A stretch of DNA of 64,000 nucleotides from Narthecium ossifragum (GCA_963920575.1 OY986973.1:434001-498000), one strand, 5' to 3'; counted from the first letter of the stretch, positions 1-12,625 are shown. Translations and numbers: made by a program. The notes: a model not told the origin generated them from the sequence alone.

Positions 1-3000
1 TGATGATACAGCATCTACAAAACTTTAAAACAAATCATATGTCTGTCAAAGGATCAAATGTGTACTGCCCATTCCACATAGACATGACGTATTAGTCATT
101 CAGACACCTAATTACCAAATGGCAAGATGAGAAAGTGCAAATGTAGCATTTAAGGAGAAAGATCTACCACAAACATAATTACTGATTCTGATCAAGAAAA
201 ATCGAAGACATACCACTTCTCTTTATCTTCAAGCATTGGAGCAGGTTCACTAGATATCATAAACAGCACCTACCCGAGTAATAGAACAAGTTACATGCAG
301 AACAAAGCAAAAAACTTGTAGAGAAGCAATATTTGCACGATTTGAAGAATATACAGATTCTGAAAGAAATCAAAGGTTTCCACTAACTCTCATTGGGTGC
401 ACAGTGGATCTGGGAGGCATTCCCTGAAATGAATAAGAGGGGAAAACTAAGGATGCAAGGACTAGAATTAAAATGAAAATATACAAGCTTATCAAATGTA
501 CAATAATGAACCAGAAGGTTGAAAGGCTTTCAAGAAAAGATTCTATCAAACAATAGTAATGTAACAAATGTGAACACCTTGTTCAAGAATAAACATACCT
601 CTGCCATTTCAATTGCCGAAACACCAAGAGCCCACACATCTACCTGTGAAGAAAAGCTTCATGTGTCAAACTATCTCCTTCGAAAAAAACTGAGATGGAC
701 ATGTATTCAAGGTCATAAATCATGCAGCAACAAGAAAAATCATAATTTAGCACCAATAACAACAAAAAAGTTCACTAGATATTAGCACGTTAGAAGTGAC
801 AAAAAGGGAGAAATACTAACAGAAAATGAGGATTGCCTATTGCCTATTCAAGTAATGACCATAATTTACTTGCAACATATTGAATATTGGAATTTTCCTT
901 AATTAAGTTCTACAGCAGAAAAAATTAGAGAACAACAAAAACATCAGTTTACCTTGCCATCATATCGACTTTCCTGTATAACTTCTGGAGCCATCCAATG
1001 CGGAGTTCCAATGAACTGAAACAAAAACAAAATTCAGGAATGCAAGGTTAATCGACTAATAAAACAACTTAACAAGGTCAAGTGCCACGTCTCTGATCTG
1101 TTAAAATTTCAAAAGCAAGAATTGCATATGATCCAATCCTAAATACAAATTATATTCACCACAATGACCATCATAACCACCAAAGCTTGTCAAGGAAATT
1201 AGCCAATAAGTTATACCGTATTGCGCTTTGACATTGTCCTAGTAAGCTGGGCAGCAACACCAAAGTCACCTGTTCAAATAATGACACAGGAAGAAAACAT
1301 GGAAAATACTAATTAGGAAAGAAATATAAATTTCAGTTCGCAGATAACAAATTGCCCATTTTGCAATTTTAAATACAATAAGCCACATTGCCTATCAAAA
1401 TTTCACCCTGAAGCAATACGATACAAGGGTCAGGTGATTAGAGCTAAAGCAATTATGATCTCAGGTGATTACTGCTCACCTAACTTCACCTCTCCCTGCT
1501 CAGTAAGAAGGATATTGCCGCCTTTAATGTCCCTATGAACTTTAAAAATTGAGTGCAAATATGCAAGACCCTACATTCAAGACGAAAATCAGATTCAAAA
1601 AGAAAGTACAGACAACCGGTAAAAGACATAAGTTACCTAGACTGTGGCAACGTAGCACAGGTTCATGCAGTCATGTTCAAAAGCACTTATGGAGAACTCA
1701 GATGCTCAATAAGTCATCTTAACTTAGAGGACGAATGACAAGTGGTACAACATGCTGCATGCTTGACAAGTATAGCATCTAATAAGCTACATAATTACAG
1801 TGTATCATTCACTGATCCCTTTTCTATAAAATAACAAGAACTATGTGACTCTCCAGACACTACAGTAAACGCTGAATGAACATCTTCCCTAGCGGTATTC
1901 TGAAGAAGTTTGAGGGATCAGGACCTTCGTCCCAGGAAAAAGAAAGGTTGACAAAAAACATCAGCAGGACGACTTTAAAGGGAGTATATAGCCAAAAGCT
2001 CTGATCCAAGATTCATTTTTAGCATGAGCAAATTTGGATAAATCACAAAAGGTAAGGGCTGATTCAAATCTATCAAAGATTCAGATCAAATGTCCATCAG
2101 AAAATTATGCTCAAATTTCCTTTCTTACTCCGCGTCATCTAGTTTGCACCAAGCTGTCATCATAGAACAGTTTATGCTCACTTTCCCAATCATCATAGAG
2201 TTGAACCGTATAGAAAATTGCTGACTCAATACTCGACCTGACAGGAACTTATTTTTGCCCTAATGCAAAAGGTGTAAAATTATGCAGAAGGATATATGGT
2301 TAGACTAGACAAAGGTCAAATACGAATAGTTCAAGGTCCTTGCATTTTCATTAAGTGTCATACTCCTTAAAAACTAAGAATTTTATGCATCCACACAAAA
2401 GGTAAAGCTCTGTCCTCTTTATACAAAGAGAAGTGTTTAATGTAAAAATCAGAATTTCTAGCTTTACATACTTTATCTCAATTGGAAATAATCATGTAAT
2501 CATTTGGTACCTTCAGGGCTTCTCTGCATATATAAGCAATTTGGGATTCACCCAACGGCTCCTCAATTATATTCATCAGGTCAGCAACACTTCCACCACC
2601 ACAATACTCCATTACTATCTGCCAGAAAAAGGAAAGTCACATAAGCAGATACATAAACAAAGGAAAACACAAGCAGTTAGGTATCATTTCCATATAGGTG
2701 GAACACAATTTTTCCATACAAATTGGTACAAGACAAGATGATGAGAACGTTTATTTTCTAACCATAAAACTATTCCATCAACTATTTTGGATCTAACTTT
2801 TAAATCATCAAAAGTTTCAATCAGTTAAAAGGCTCATTTATGAGAAGTTTCAATATAAATTTGTCATCTATGAAAGCAATTCCACAAAAAGCATAGGGAC
2901 AGAAACCAGGAACTTTTAAAAATCTAGTTAACCAGGAAGCAGTTTTTTAAGTTTATGATCAAACCCAGAGGTATTCTTCTCCTTGATAGCTTCCAAAGTA

Positions 3001-5110
3001 GCGGACAACATTTGGATGACTACACTGCTGCAGCATCTCGATTTCACCTCGAATGTCTTCATATCCCTCTTCCTGATCACAAAATGAAGAGACATTACAC
3101 ACATTACACAACTGTCAGGGGATAAAAATGAGCAAAGGGTTCTATGTGAACAACCAAACTTAAGGACTATATTTCCACATATTTCTATGCATATAGAGGC
3201 ACATGAACCTGCTCACTTTTGCTGTGTATTGCATCGTCTTCATCAAGATCCTTGTCATTACCCTAATAATCTGAGGTTGCTAAGGCCTTGAAATTGGACA
3301 CCTCTCGACTTTTTTAATGAAGAATCACACTATGCTAATTCTTAGATCTGCATTTATTCAAGCACTATAATAACAATTGCACCTAAGATCACCCAAATAA
3401 AAAGCATATAGCTACAATAATGTTTAAAGATGTTAATGAAATGACTGATCTTTATTTGATAGCCTTTGCAAGCTTTTCGCGTAACTTGCAAGGTTGAACA
3501 TTTTATAGATCGTCGAATTTTGTAGCTACGACTTATGGCTTCATATGCAGATATCAGCGTCATGTCAAAATACATGCAAATGAACTTGGCTGTGCATCAT
3601 TTAACTTTTTTGAGAGACAACATACAGTCTCATTCCACTTATGTTCACCAGGTTAGGCAAATAATGTTCTGATGGTTATCCTACGGTAGAAATAGAAACA
3701 CATTGGAGATTAATGAATATAATCATGAAAGTGGAAAAGGGAAAACAACTCCAAAGGTGCAAAGAAACAACACATACCCCCTCTGTCAATGATATCACTT
3801 TTATAGCAACAAGCTCTGAAGTCTTTAAATCCCTTGCTTTGTAAACTGCGCCATAGGAGCCTTTCCCTGTCACTCACCAGAAACAAAAACCACTGTAGTC
3901 ATTAAGACAGATTCAATGCATGAAATGAAGTCAACACCGACATTATCACAGTCCAAGCTTAACAACGAAAGAACTGAAATCTATATTGCCAAAAAAGGCA
4001 AGCAACAAGAATTGGCCTTATGCAGGAAGTGCTTAGTTAAATAGAACCCAAAGATGGCTTCATATGACTTAGTTGAGCTCCTAATATAATAACAGCTCAG
4101 TATAGCAATATCTCATTGCTAAGTTGGAAGAATACTAAACTAGTAATCGACAATCTACAATTTGAAATAATCTCCTATCAAAAACACAAGGAAATATCTC
4201 TTTCCTGGAATCATCCTGCACTAGAGTTAATATAGATTCATCAGTTTCCATGAAAACACATAAAGGGCATTGAGGAAAACAAAGTGTCAACAGAGGATTC
4301 ATATGAAAACCCAAGCAGACCCTAGGGCAATCTATCCAAAAAGTCATAGTAGTATCGAATCAAGCTCTTTTATTGACCAGATATGAGAAATGCAGCAGGA
4401 ATACATTGTTAATTTCACTTAGTTCCTCTAGCATTTGTTTCATAAGAAACATTACGCTCACCGAGTTCATGAAGCAACTCGTATTTCGTGGAAGGGTCCT
4501 CCCTGGCGACACTATCAGGCACAGAGCTCACCGACGCCTTCCTCCTCAGGTGCTGCTGTCTAGTCTCGTCTCCCTCGGAGCGACCAAACGCAAACCCCAA
4601 CCCTCCACTCATGATATCCGACCCAAAGCCCCCGCCGCCGCCTCCGCCACTCGTCCGCTGTATAAACGTGCCCGACACCGACTCCCTCGGGCTCGACTCC
4701 CTCGATCGCACAGTGGACCGGATCAAGAAAGTCGAGTACGCGTCGTCGGAATCTTGTCTCGACCTAGGGCTCGCCCGCTTAATATCCAAGAATGGGGATC
4801 TAAGGGGTCTTCTCGCGGAGGGTGGTGAGGGCGATGGCCTATCCCGGTCGCGCTTGACGACAACGGTCCCGGAGAAGCTGAAGTCATGATCATCATCCTC
4901 GTCGTCCGCGGCAGCGCCGAAGTCCTTGGGCACGCGCTGGAGGAGCGGAGGGAGAGAAGAGTCGTCCTCCTCCTCGTCGACGCCACCGGCGTAAGATGGC
5001 CCCGGAAGCGGGGATCCAGCGTCCTCGAGGTCAGAGTCGTCGCCGTGGATGACGACGGTGGAGTAGAGATCGGACCGCTTTGCGCGGTGGCCGCGGGACG
5101 AGGAGTCCAT
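1..5110 (-). CDS. SIK1: SIK1-like Hippo/MST Ser/Thr protein kinase, 3' part outside window
   Basis: Ten coding exons are visible (minus strand): 4462-5110, 3778-3866, 2965-3072, 2511-2618, 1480-1570, 1217-1269, 953-1015, 599-643, 388-423, 214-269. All have GT-AG borders and frames join without a break, giving about 432 residues. Residues 1-210 are an acidic, Ser/Arg-rich low-complexity leader with a poly-Gly run. The kinase domain then starts with the Gly-rich loop [11 protein letters not shown] (about 217-227), Lys in VAIK (about 239), HRD in VHRDIKGGN (about 330-332), DFG (about 350-352) and the activation-segment end GTPHWMAPE. This is the Ste20/MST (Hippo) pattern. The long acidic leader and the segment [19 protein letters not shown] match plant SIK1, a MAP4K that in Arabidopsis acts in cell expansion/proliferation and immune signalling (family knowledge). 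Bases 1-213 are intron, so the kinase C-lobe end and C-terminus lie to the left. The first exon is much more GC-rich than the rest. Start: first ATG of the long open exon. Confidence 0.93.
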
Positions 5111-5269
5111 TGCCGAGAGTGAGCTCGCGAGTCCGCCACTCGGGCTTGGCTCGGTCGGTCGAAGAGGGATCAGGTCGTTTCAAGAACCGTGTATTGGGGA
5201 CCCTCGCAAGGGATCTCTTTCCACGCAAACATCTGCTTGGAGTCGACCGTGACTCGTTGAGGCCGTTAT

Positions 5270-5345
5270 CCTAAAAGTTGGGCTGCCTAGATAATGCCTG
5301 CTGGCTCCAGTATGGCCCAAGATAAAATTGGGCTGGACCAAAAAC
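5270..5345 (-). promoter_or_regulatory. Candidate promoter region of SIK1 with site II-type TGGGC boxes
   Basis: Three TGGGC/GCCCA motifs lie 165-225 bp upstream of the kinase ATG (5279-5284, about 5313-5318 and 5329-5334). Clusters of TGGGCY (site II) are typical of plant housekeeping and proliferation-linked promoters. No convincing TATA box was seen at the matching distance. Assignment is by motif and position only. Confidence 0.35.
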
Positions 5346-5489
5346 ATATTAAAGAAGTAGAACTGTTCCCTATAGCTCAAAGTAATCCTCCCTATTCATT
5401 ATAAATCCAAATAAGTTGCAAAAATGTTTTTTTCTTTTCATTCGATTATGATATTCACATCATGAACACACTAAATTCAATTATGATTA

Positions 5490-5617
5490 TCTCTTATATA
5501 AAGCAAGATGATTATAAGCTAATCATCATGTCATCCTAAGTGGAGGGGGTGTTGTAGAGGAGGTAGAGATGAGGGCAGTGAAAGGTTATCATGTCAGGTG
5601 ACATGAGAGCCCACTAG
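5490..5617 (+). mobile_element. Mini-Helitron, 128 bp, plus orientation
   Basis: It begins TCTCTTATATAAAG directly after host A (5489) and ends CTAG (5614-5617) before host T. A hairpin CATGTC-AGGT-GACATG (5600-5615 area) sits about 8 bases before the end. TC start, 3' hairpin, CTRR end and A/T insertion site are the Helitron hallmarks. It has no coding capacity. Related copies occur at 20846, 21145, 23906 and 38417. Confidence 0.62.
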
Positions 5618-5639
5618 TCTTCTAATATATATTATTTTT

Positions 5640-6535
5640 GTGCATCCTATTAGACGGAGAGGGATGCATGATCCAAGTTAAATCTGAATATATCAGACGC
5701 TCCCGATACGGATATGGCAAGAATGGCGTCGTGGTCTTCGAGACTCGAAGCACAGCTCTGGTGAGGGGAGGGGAGGAGACGATGACAGCGCAGGGATGAA
5801 AGATATGAAAGGTAAGGCTTCTTATTGTTATGTTTTTATCCTTTCCTAATCGCTTGCTTCTTTTCTAACTAATTACTCCTAGGCTCATGCTCCTGGACCA
5901 AATCAGACTAGCGGAAGAGAGACCGGATCGTCCACTCGAAGAGGGGTTGAAGAGGGAGAGGCGCAACGCCCGAAGCTTGGGTCACGGGACCTCCGACGAA
6001 CGCGGCCGTTGGGTGGGACTTGGTCGGTGGGGCGCGTCCCGGCGAGGGCTTTCGGGGGGAGGCGACGGGGAGGAACGACAAGAGGTGGGACGACGACAGA
6101 GCTCGTAGTCGGTGTCGGTCTAGGTCGCAATCGTGAACTTTTGGGAGGAGGTCAAGGGAAATAGGTTTGGGGAACATAGAACAATTAGGAGGAGAGTTGA
6201 TGGATGGTGGAGATCTAGGGTGAGCTTGATCTAAAGCCAAGGCTAGGATTAATGGGATAATTGTTTTGAATAAAGAAAAGAACTATTACATGTATAATTG
6301 TTTTGTGGAATAAGATTGAATTCTTCAAAGCTTCTAATTGTTGGGATGGGTTTGCGGCTTTGATTCAATTGTTCTGTACAACAAGTCCATCTGCACACAG
6401 ATGTAGCAGCCATGGATATATGTTTTATTAGGATAAAAAAGGTCAAAATGGGTGAGGACATTACTCTATATTTCATGTGTTTAGGAGGATGGAGAACCAT
6501 CAAAGCTTCTTTTCTTGGTGGGTGAGGTCATTAAT
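5640..6535. other. Intergenic stretch with GC-rich block and a 70-bp tandem duplication
   Basis: A GC-rich block (about 5690-6240) is open in several frames on both strands, but no frame shows a recognisable domain and composition alone explains the openness, so I call no gene. At 6450-6508 and again from 6520 a unit starting GGGTGAGG(A/T)CATTA is tandemly repeated 70 bp apart. The second copy is interrupted at 6546 by the next element. Confidence 0.5.
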
Positions 6536-6717
6536 CTATATTTTAGAGATAATTGGCATTTAGGGCCCTGAGAAGGGAATATTTGCCCAAAATATCGGAT
6601 ACTTTTTTCTTAAGGCATTTAGGCCCTAACACCTTTTTTTAGTATTAAAATGTCCTTCCAAGATTCCCAACATAGGGAGACTTCTCAGTGATTGTTCGTA
6701 TTTCTAGTGACTGTTCG

Positions 6718-7420
6718 TATTTCCAGTGGAAAGTAACTACCAAAAAATATGGATAGTAACTACCCAATGGAAAGTTGAAAGTAAGTTACTTTCCAGATTA
6801 AACCAATGAAAAGTAAGTTATTTTCCAGATTAAACCAATGAAAAGTAACTAGTGAAAATTAACTTGTAAAAGTTATTTTTCATATACAAGTTACTTTCCA
6901 CTATTTTTATAATTGTACAAGTTACTTTCCAATAACTTGTAATAATTATGAAAATCATGTTAATTTACTTTCCATTTTTTTGCAATTGTACGAGTTACTT
7001 TCCATGTATACAAGTTACTTCCAATTATTTTACAAATGTACAAGTTACTTTCCAATAACTTGTAACAATTATGAAAATCATGTTAATTTACTTTTCATTT
7101 TTTTGCAATTGTACAAGTTACTTTCCATGTGTACAAGTTACTTCCAACTATTTTGCAAATGTACAAGTTACTCTCCATGTGTACAAGTTATATTTGTACA
7201 AGTTACTTTCCATGTACAAGTTACTTTCAACTATTTTGCAATTGTACAAGTTACTTTCCATGTATACAAGTTACAATTGTACAAGTTATTTTTCATGTGT
7301 ACAAGTTACTTTCCATATGTACAAGTTAGAAATGTACAAGTTACTTTCCACTTTTTGGGTATTGTATAAGTTATTTTCCATTTTTTGGGTATTGTATAAG
7401 TTACTTTCCACTTTTTGGGT
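6718..7420. repeat. Array of CAAGTTACTTTCCA-type motifs, left part
   Basis: About twenty copies of TGTACAAGTTACTTTCCA and close variants are strung at irregular 14-35 bp spacing, often joined by TTTTGCAAT or CTTTTTGGGTATTGTA linkers. Copies at 6718-6880 are in the opposite orientation (TGGAAAGTAACT), so the array changes polarity near 6880. The last three units before 7421 form a regular ~30-bp tandem repeat with linker CTTTTTGGGTATT. The array resumes at 8349 after the nested MITE. The many short open frames rich in YKLLS and CTSYF are translations of this repeat, not genes. Confidence 0.8.
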
Positions 7421-7423
7421 ATT

Positions 7424-8345
7424 GGGCCTGTTTGGTTGCTGAGAAGTGAGCTGAAGTGGAGTGACTTCTGGGGAGTGGAGTGGAGTGGAGTGAAGTGAAG
7501 TGACTTCTGGGGAGTGGAGTGGAGTGGAGTGAAGTGAAGTGACTTCTGGGGGTTTCTGAGTTCTGATGTTTGGTTGGTGTTTGAAGTGGGATATGGTCAC
7601 CCCCAACTATTCAATATTTTAATAATTTTTATATTAAAATATTAAAAATAATACTATTTTAGATGACGTGGACCAATCACGAGGTGTCACTTGACATGTG
7701 GGATCCATTTATATTACTATTTTATTACAGTATGATATCATTAACATTATTTGCCACTTAAAATATTAAAATGAAAACATTAAAATAATATTTTAATCTT
7801 AAAATATTAATAATTTAATAACTTTTAAATTAAATTATTAGAAATAATATTATTTTGGATGACATGGATCAATCACGAGGTGCCACGTGACATGTGGGAT
7901 CCATTTATATTACTATTTTATTACAGTATGATATTATTAACATTATTTGTCACTTAAAATATTAAAATTAAAACATTAAAACAATATTTTAATTTTAAAA
8001 TAATAATAATTTAATAACTTTTAAATTAAATTATTAGAAATAATATTATTTTGGATGACGTGGACCAATCACGAGGTGACATGTGATATGTGAGACCTAC
8101 TATATTAATATTTTATTACAGTATAATATTATTAATATTATTTCCCACTTCAAATGTCACTTCAAATGACTTCACGCCAAAAAGACCTGAAGTCGAAATG
8201 AGAAGTAGCAGCTTTGTCTACAGTGACTTGGAAGTGAGGCTGAAGTGACTTCAGCCCCACTTCCGAGCAACCAAACACCTGAAGTGGTTGGAGTCACTTC
8301 AAAAAAAGTGACTCTAGCTCCACTTCAAGCCAACCAAACAGGCCC
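7424..8345. mobile_element. 922-bp MITE with GGGCCTGTTTGGTTG inverted ends
   Basis: The left end reads GGGCCTGTTTGGTTGCT and the right end, read inward, GGGCCTGTTTGGTTGGCT. The element is flanked by ATT on both sides (7421-7423, 8346-8348), and removing it restores the ~30-bp array unit GGGTATTGTATAAG. Terminal 50-100 bp are rich in GAAGTGACTTC-like subterminal motifs on both sides. The core is AT-rich with three ~197-bp tandem repeats. The 3-bp duplication and GGGCCTGTTTGG ends resemble Harbinger/Tourist elements, although ATT is not their usual TWA target. No coding capacity. Confidence 0.75.
7650..8150. repeat. Three ~197-bp tandem repeats inside the MITE
   Basis: Each unit carries GATGACRTGGAYCAATCACG (about 7660, 7858 and 8055), followed by a TGACATGTGGGATCC-like stretch and a long run of ATTTTAAAATATTAA. 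The third unit is the most diverged and is truncated. Confidence 0.8.
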
Positions 8346-8348
8346 ATT

Positions 8349-8515
8349 GTATAAGTTACTTTCCACTTTTTGGGTATTGTATAAGTTACTTTTCACTTTT
8401 TGGGTATTGTATAAATTACTTTCCATTTTTTTGCAAACGTACAAGTTACTAATTTATACAAGTTTTTTTTTTTTTACTTTCCACTTTTTTACAATTGTAG
8501 ATTTGTAGAAAGTAA
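8349..8515. repeat. Array of CAAGTTACTTTCCA-type motifs, right part
   Basis: Continuation of the 6718-7420 array beyond the nested MITE. Units GTATAAGTTACTTTCCACTT joined by TTTTGGGTATT repeat three times, then decay into single motifs and an inverted copy (GAAAGTAACTTG) at about 8508-8519. Confidence 0.75.
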
Positions 8516-8739
8516 CTTGAGTAAAAAATTAGTCAAACAAATTAAGAAACATTTACGAAAAATTTGATTGCCAATTACAAAAATTAACAAGTGGAAGACA
8601 TAATTTACTTGTCAAAATTTAAAATAAAAAAAAGAAGAAAAAAAGCATCGCATGAGGACATCTGATTTTACTTTTCAAAAATAAAAAAAAATAAAAAAAG
8701 GAGAAAAAAAAAGGTCGTCGCGACCGTTGGTTGCGTCGT

Positions 8740-9260
8740 CGCGACGGGTGGTCGCGACAGGATCCGGAGGGTGAGAATGGAGCTGGGCGACGAGCTGGGG
8801 ATCGCGAGATCGGCGAGCTGGATCGATGGGCTCGGGAACGGCGTCCGACGGATCGACGGGCGGCGGTGCTGGGGATCGACGAGATCCGGAGGGTGAGGAT
8901 AGAGCTGGGCAGCGATGCTGGGGATCGCGAGATAGGCGAGCTGGATCGACAGGCTTGAGATCGGCATCCGACGAATCGACGGGATCCAGAGGGTGAGGAT
9001 GGAGCTTGGCGACGGTGCTGGGGATCGCGAGATCGGCGAGCTGGATCGACGGGCTCGGGATCGGCGTCCGACGGCGAGATCGGATTTGGATGGCGGGATC
9101 TGGATAGCGAGATCGGCGACGGGGAGTCGAGGAAGGAGGTGGCGGCGGGGAAGGAGGTGGCGACGGGAGCGCCAGGGATCGATGACGGACGGCGACGAGT
9201 TGGAGGTCTGGATCGGCGACGAGCTGGATCGACGGGCTCGAGATCGGCGTCCGACAACAA
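8740..9260. repeat. GC-rich tandem repeats
   Basis: Degenerate repeats containing GGGGATCGCGAGAT, GGCGAGCTGGATCGA and GGCTCGGGATCGGCGTCCGA recur at about 8790-8870, 8915-8970, 9020-9075 and 9210-9255, roughly 100-130 bp apart with internal deletions. Both strands are open over long distances. The predicted Arg/Ser-rich peptides are repetitive and unlike any family I recognise, so these are treated as non-coding element sequence. Confidence 0.65.
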
Positions 9261-9351
9261 GATCAGGCCCATGTATCAAAAAAAAAAAATTGAGACATGC
9301 AACCAAAGTCTATTTTTTTCAGCCCCTATTGACCCTTCTCCCTATATTTTA

Positions 9352-12300
9352 TGTGTCTGGGAGGGTGGAGAATCATCGTCACATGCGGCACGGCCAAATT
9401 CTAGTTCCTTATAAGTCAGGCAATATTATCAACGATGATGATACTGGCCACAAATTTGAATATTTAACAGCTCTTGAAAATTCAATGAATAAAGAGAAAA
9501 CTGGACAGGTAGTTATCAAAGATGAAAGATACCATATTTCATCTCCCTATCTTAGCTGCAGGGACAAGAATGGGCTAGCGAGCCTCTCATCTATTTCTGA
9601 TGCCCAAACTGTCAACATGCAAATAGCATTAATGCAATAACCACTTGGATTGAGCTTGGGCAAGAACAAAGCTATTTTTTTAAGTCAAATGAATACATCC
9701 TGCAGATAGATACTCTCCAAGAAGCGTGCTAAACAAATTAATCTGAATGTGTTACTAATTTCATAGATGCAAGGTTAGATAATCACTTGCGCCACGTTAC
9801 GATGTGTCTAAAATGTGGTCATGCAAAGATATCATGCAGAACACTTGGTGGATTGTTCTTGTTGTCTTAATCTAATAATGCAGTCTTTAAAGTAGCTGGC
9901 AATGCTTTGGAAACGATGATTAAACGACAACTAATGACGAAGAATAAGAGCATAAGAACAGAAATCCAAAGACTTATTTCCAAACATGAGAGAAAAGAAG
10001 GAATCCAACAACTTATTTTCAAACATAAGAGAATTGAATCCTGCCTGCAGGATGATCCACATTCAGTAATGTTAGGTGAAATGATATATCTCATACTTGC
10101 AGACAAAGATTGCATACTCGTCCCCATTCGTTCTTTTTTCTTGGTTGCTCTGGACTACTGATAGACTTCTTGTTGTATTCACTAGATCCAACATACAGAA
10201 CAATATAAAGCCAGCTGTTCTCCATTGGAGGCTTCTCCTCTGAAGCGCATAGACAGCCACCTAGCTCATAGTCATTTTCAAACAATAAATAAGGAGAAAT
10301 CCACCTTCCAAGAAACTTTCTGGATAATCTATTCAGATGTTATCACATTCGCAACAAGGAATTGGACAAGAAATCTACCTAGATTTGCTAATTGTATGGA
10401 TGTGCAGATGCATATATGCGTGATGTAGCATCAAAAGAAGCTAGCTTCCAAGAAAGAAGGCTCATGTGGAAACTTAAATCACTAGAGATTGATGAATCAA
10501 ATTGCATACTTCAATCGATGTACTTTTATCTGAACTGATAAGGAGGAGTGCTCTTCTCCTTAATTTAGAGGTATCTTATCGAGAACTAGCTATCAGAACA
10601 ATCAGAAACCAGCCTCTATTGATGATTTTTACATGACTGTATTTTTGAAACTGTGTACACTAGTTGTGACATGATTGGTTATATGGCTTGGATCGAATTA
10701 AGAATAAGAAGAACAGCCTTGTGCTGTGAATGCTTTACATAGAAGTTACGCAGTTTTTTTCAATGCAGATCATGGCACTTGAGCTAAAAAATAAAAAAGA
10801 AAGGGAGCTCTCTCTCTCTCTATATGCTCAGAAGAACCAACCACAACAAAGTGAAGATCGAATATGATAATGCAGCAATCAGATTTAAACTTTCTAGTTC
10901 ACCATCGAACGCAAACACTTTCCAAGTCTGCGGTTTTATACCATATACTATTTAATTACTGACTCCTAATAGGTTGCTAAAGATTGCCAAATCCCTTCAT
11001 GTTTCAAGCTAAAGGAGGAAAAGGGGACTTGAGAACAGACCTACCATGAAAGAGATTTTTTAAAGGCAGGGTTACAGCTTGAATGCGTGCCCACTAGCAG
11101 GTAACAGCTCGGCCCAAGGAAGCCTGAAGAGTCGCTATTGGATTGCATCAGCCATCTGCGCGCAAACACCACATCTGAAAAGATGGCAAATTAAGAATTC
11201 CCATCCACTCTAATCTATCTAGCTAGGAACATATCAACCAAAATAATGCACATATATATCTGCATGCCAGATGACTTCCATGAACAAGACCAATTAGTTT
11301 TGCCACCTTGTCATAGAATCAAAAAAACTGTGAGATGCTTTGATATGAAAAGTCCTCACAAAGCCATCAGAGATGGAGGGGTTGAAAGTGAGGTCAAAAG
11401 GCTCAAAGGGATATTATCTTTTGCCATGATCACATGCTGCCCAAAGACGATATAAATTCCCTGGCTCTTTCAGCACTTACATGGTCAAGACCAGTAGAGA
11501 GAGATGCTCAAAATCTTTTGTAGCCTTTTTCTTTCAGCCAGGAATAAAAGGGGCAACTTGTGTATCTCTGAAAGTAGGCGAGAAGGATTAGATATTCATC
11601 TGTCATAGAGATGTCCATATATTAGATAAAAAAACAAAGCAGACAAGCTTTGCTTAGCTCCAAATATTCTGTCGTGGCTTTGGATCCCAAAAAGAAGTAC
11701 CTCAGAATCATATCGACAGGCAGGCATCGGTTCTTATTCCTCAATCATTTGATGGAGTTGTACTGTAAAGTGCAATTCAAAGATGATCTATCATCCTAAT
11801 ATCTAGGTTAGATACTTTAGTAGATAATGATCCATGACCCTTTGTTAGAATCTTATTATATCTAGGACTAGAACCATTCTACTCTAAAGCTTGCATAAGA
11901 TAGGGACAAGCATGCGAGAATAAAGGAAGCTGTATGTATAATGCTAAAAAATAGAATAGGATAAGCACTTGGATAGGCATCAGAAAAGAGAAAAAAAATC
12001 TAGCATGTAGATATCTCGGCAAATCTAAGATAAAAATCAATGACTGAATTCAGAACACAGTTGAATCTGAAATTAAAGGAACGCATAAAACAGCAACTTG
12101 CGCAAGAAAGATGTAGTCAAAGATTGTAAAAGATACTTTCAAAAGATCACAACTTTTCTGAAACTCATGAAAGCTCATATCAGTAAATTCAGCTGTTTCT
12201 GCACATATATACACTGGCATTTCGATAAGTCCTCTACATCCATATTGATCATTGTGTATGAAGAAAATCTTTGCTCCGAAAGGACTGCTATTAAATTTAA

Positions 12301-12400
12301 ATTTGCAAGCGAATTAGAGACAGTTGAGAATGTGACAGAAAGAGAAATATGTCATTCCATTTGAAGTCAAAAGCTGTTTACATTCCTTGACAAAACCTGT
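9352..12400. other. Intergenic stretch without recognisable gene
   Basis: AT-rich sequence between the composite insertion and the P450 gene. Short open frames (for example around 9867-10430 and 12098-12364) lack start context, splice-consistent extension or any family motif. A short CT microsatellite is at about 10808-10822. The part after about 12400 is probably the P450 3' untranslated region. Confidence 0.5.
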
Positions 12401-12625
12401 ATACATCATTTTGATGATGAGAAACATAGCAAGCATCTAAAACAAAATGACTGGAAATTTATGAGCAGCAGCAGCACTGGGAACTGGGAAGACCTCCTAC
12501 AGAACCGTAAATTAAGCTCCAAAACCATGCAGACAAAACAAGTCATAAAGATCTCCAAACACACTAGCTTCCCACCTCTCATGCATGTCAAAGGAGCCAC
12601 TAATTTCTATGGACTTCTCGAGAGA

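Larger units (their letters stand above)
6546..9341. mobile_element. Composite 2.8-kb insertion, probably a non-autonomous Mutator-like DNA element
   Basis: The segment is flanked by the 10-bp direct repeat CTATATTTTA (6536-6545 and 9342-9351). The tandem copy at 6450-6508 supplies the uninterrupted version of the same site: its sequence runs straight from the left flank into the sequence found to the right of 9342. This fixes the insertion limits independently. Terminal inverted repeats are weak at best (GAGATAATTGG... on the left, GGAGAAGGGTCAATAG... read inward from the right). A 9-10 bp duplication suits Mutator-like elements. Contents: motif array (6718-7420, 8349-8515), nested MITE (7424-8345) and GC-rich tandem repeats (8740-9260). 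No transposase is recognisable. Confidence 0.6.

Noticed and set aside
6718..7420. CRISPR-like array of short repeats
   Set aside because: Repeats are irregularly spaced, spacers are themselves repetitive, orientation switches, and the genome is a plant; no cas genes.
8619..9640. Overlapping open frames of 200+ residues in the GC-rich block
   Set aside because: Open on both strands, internally repetitive Arg/Ser/Asp peptides, no domain, located within a transposable insertion.
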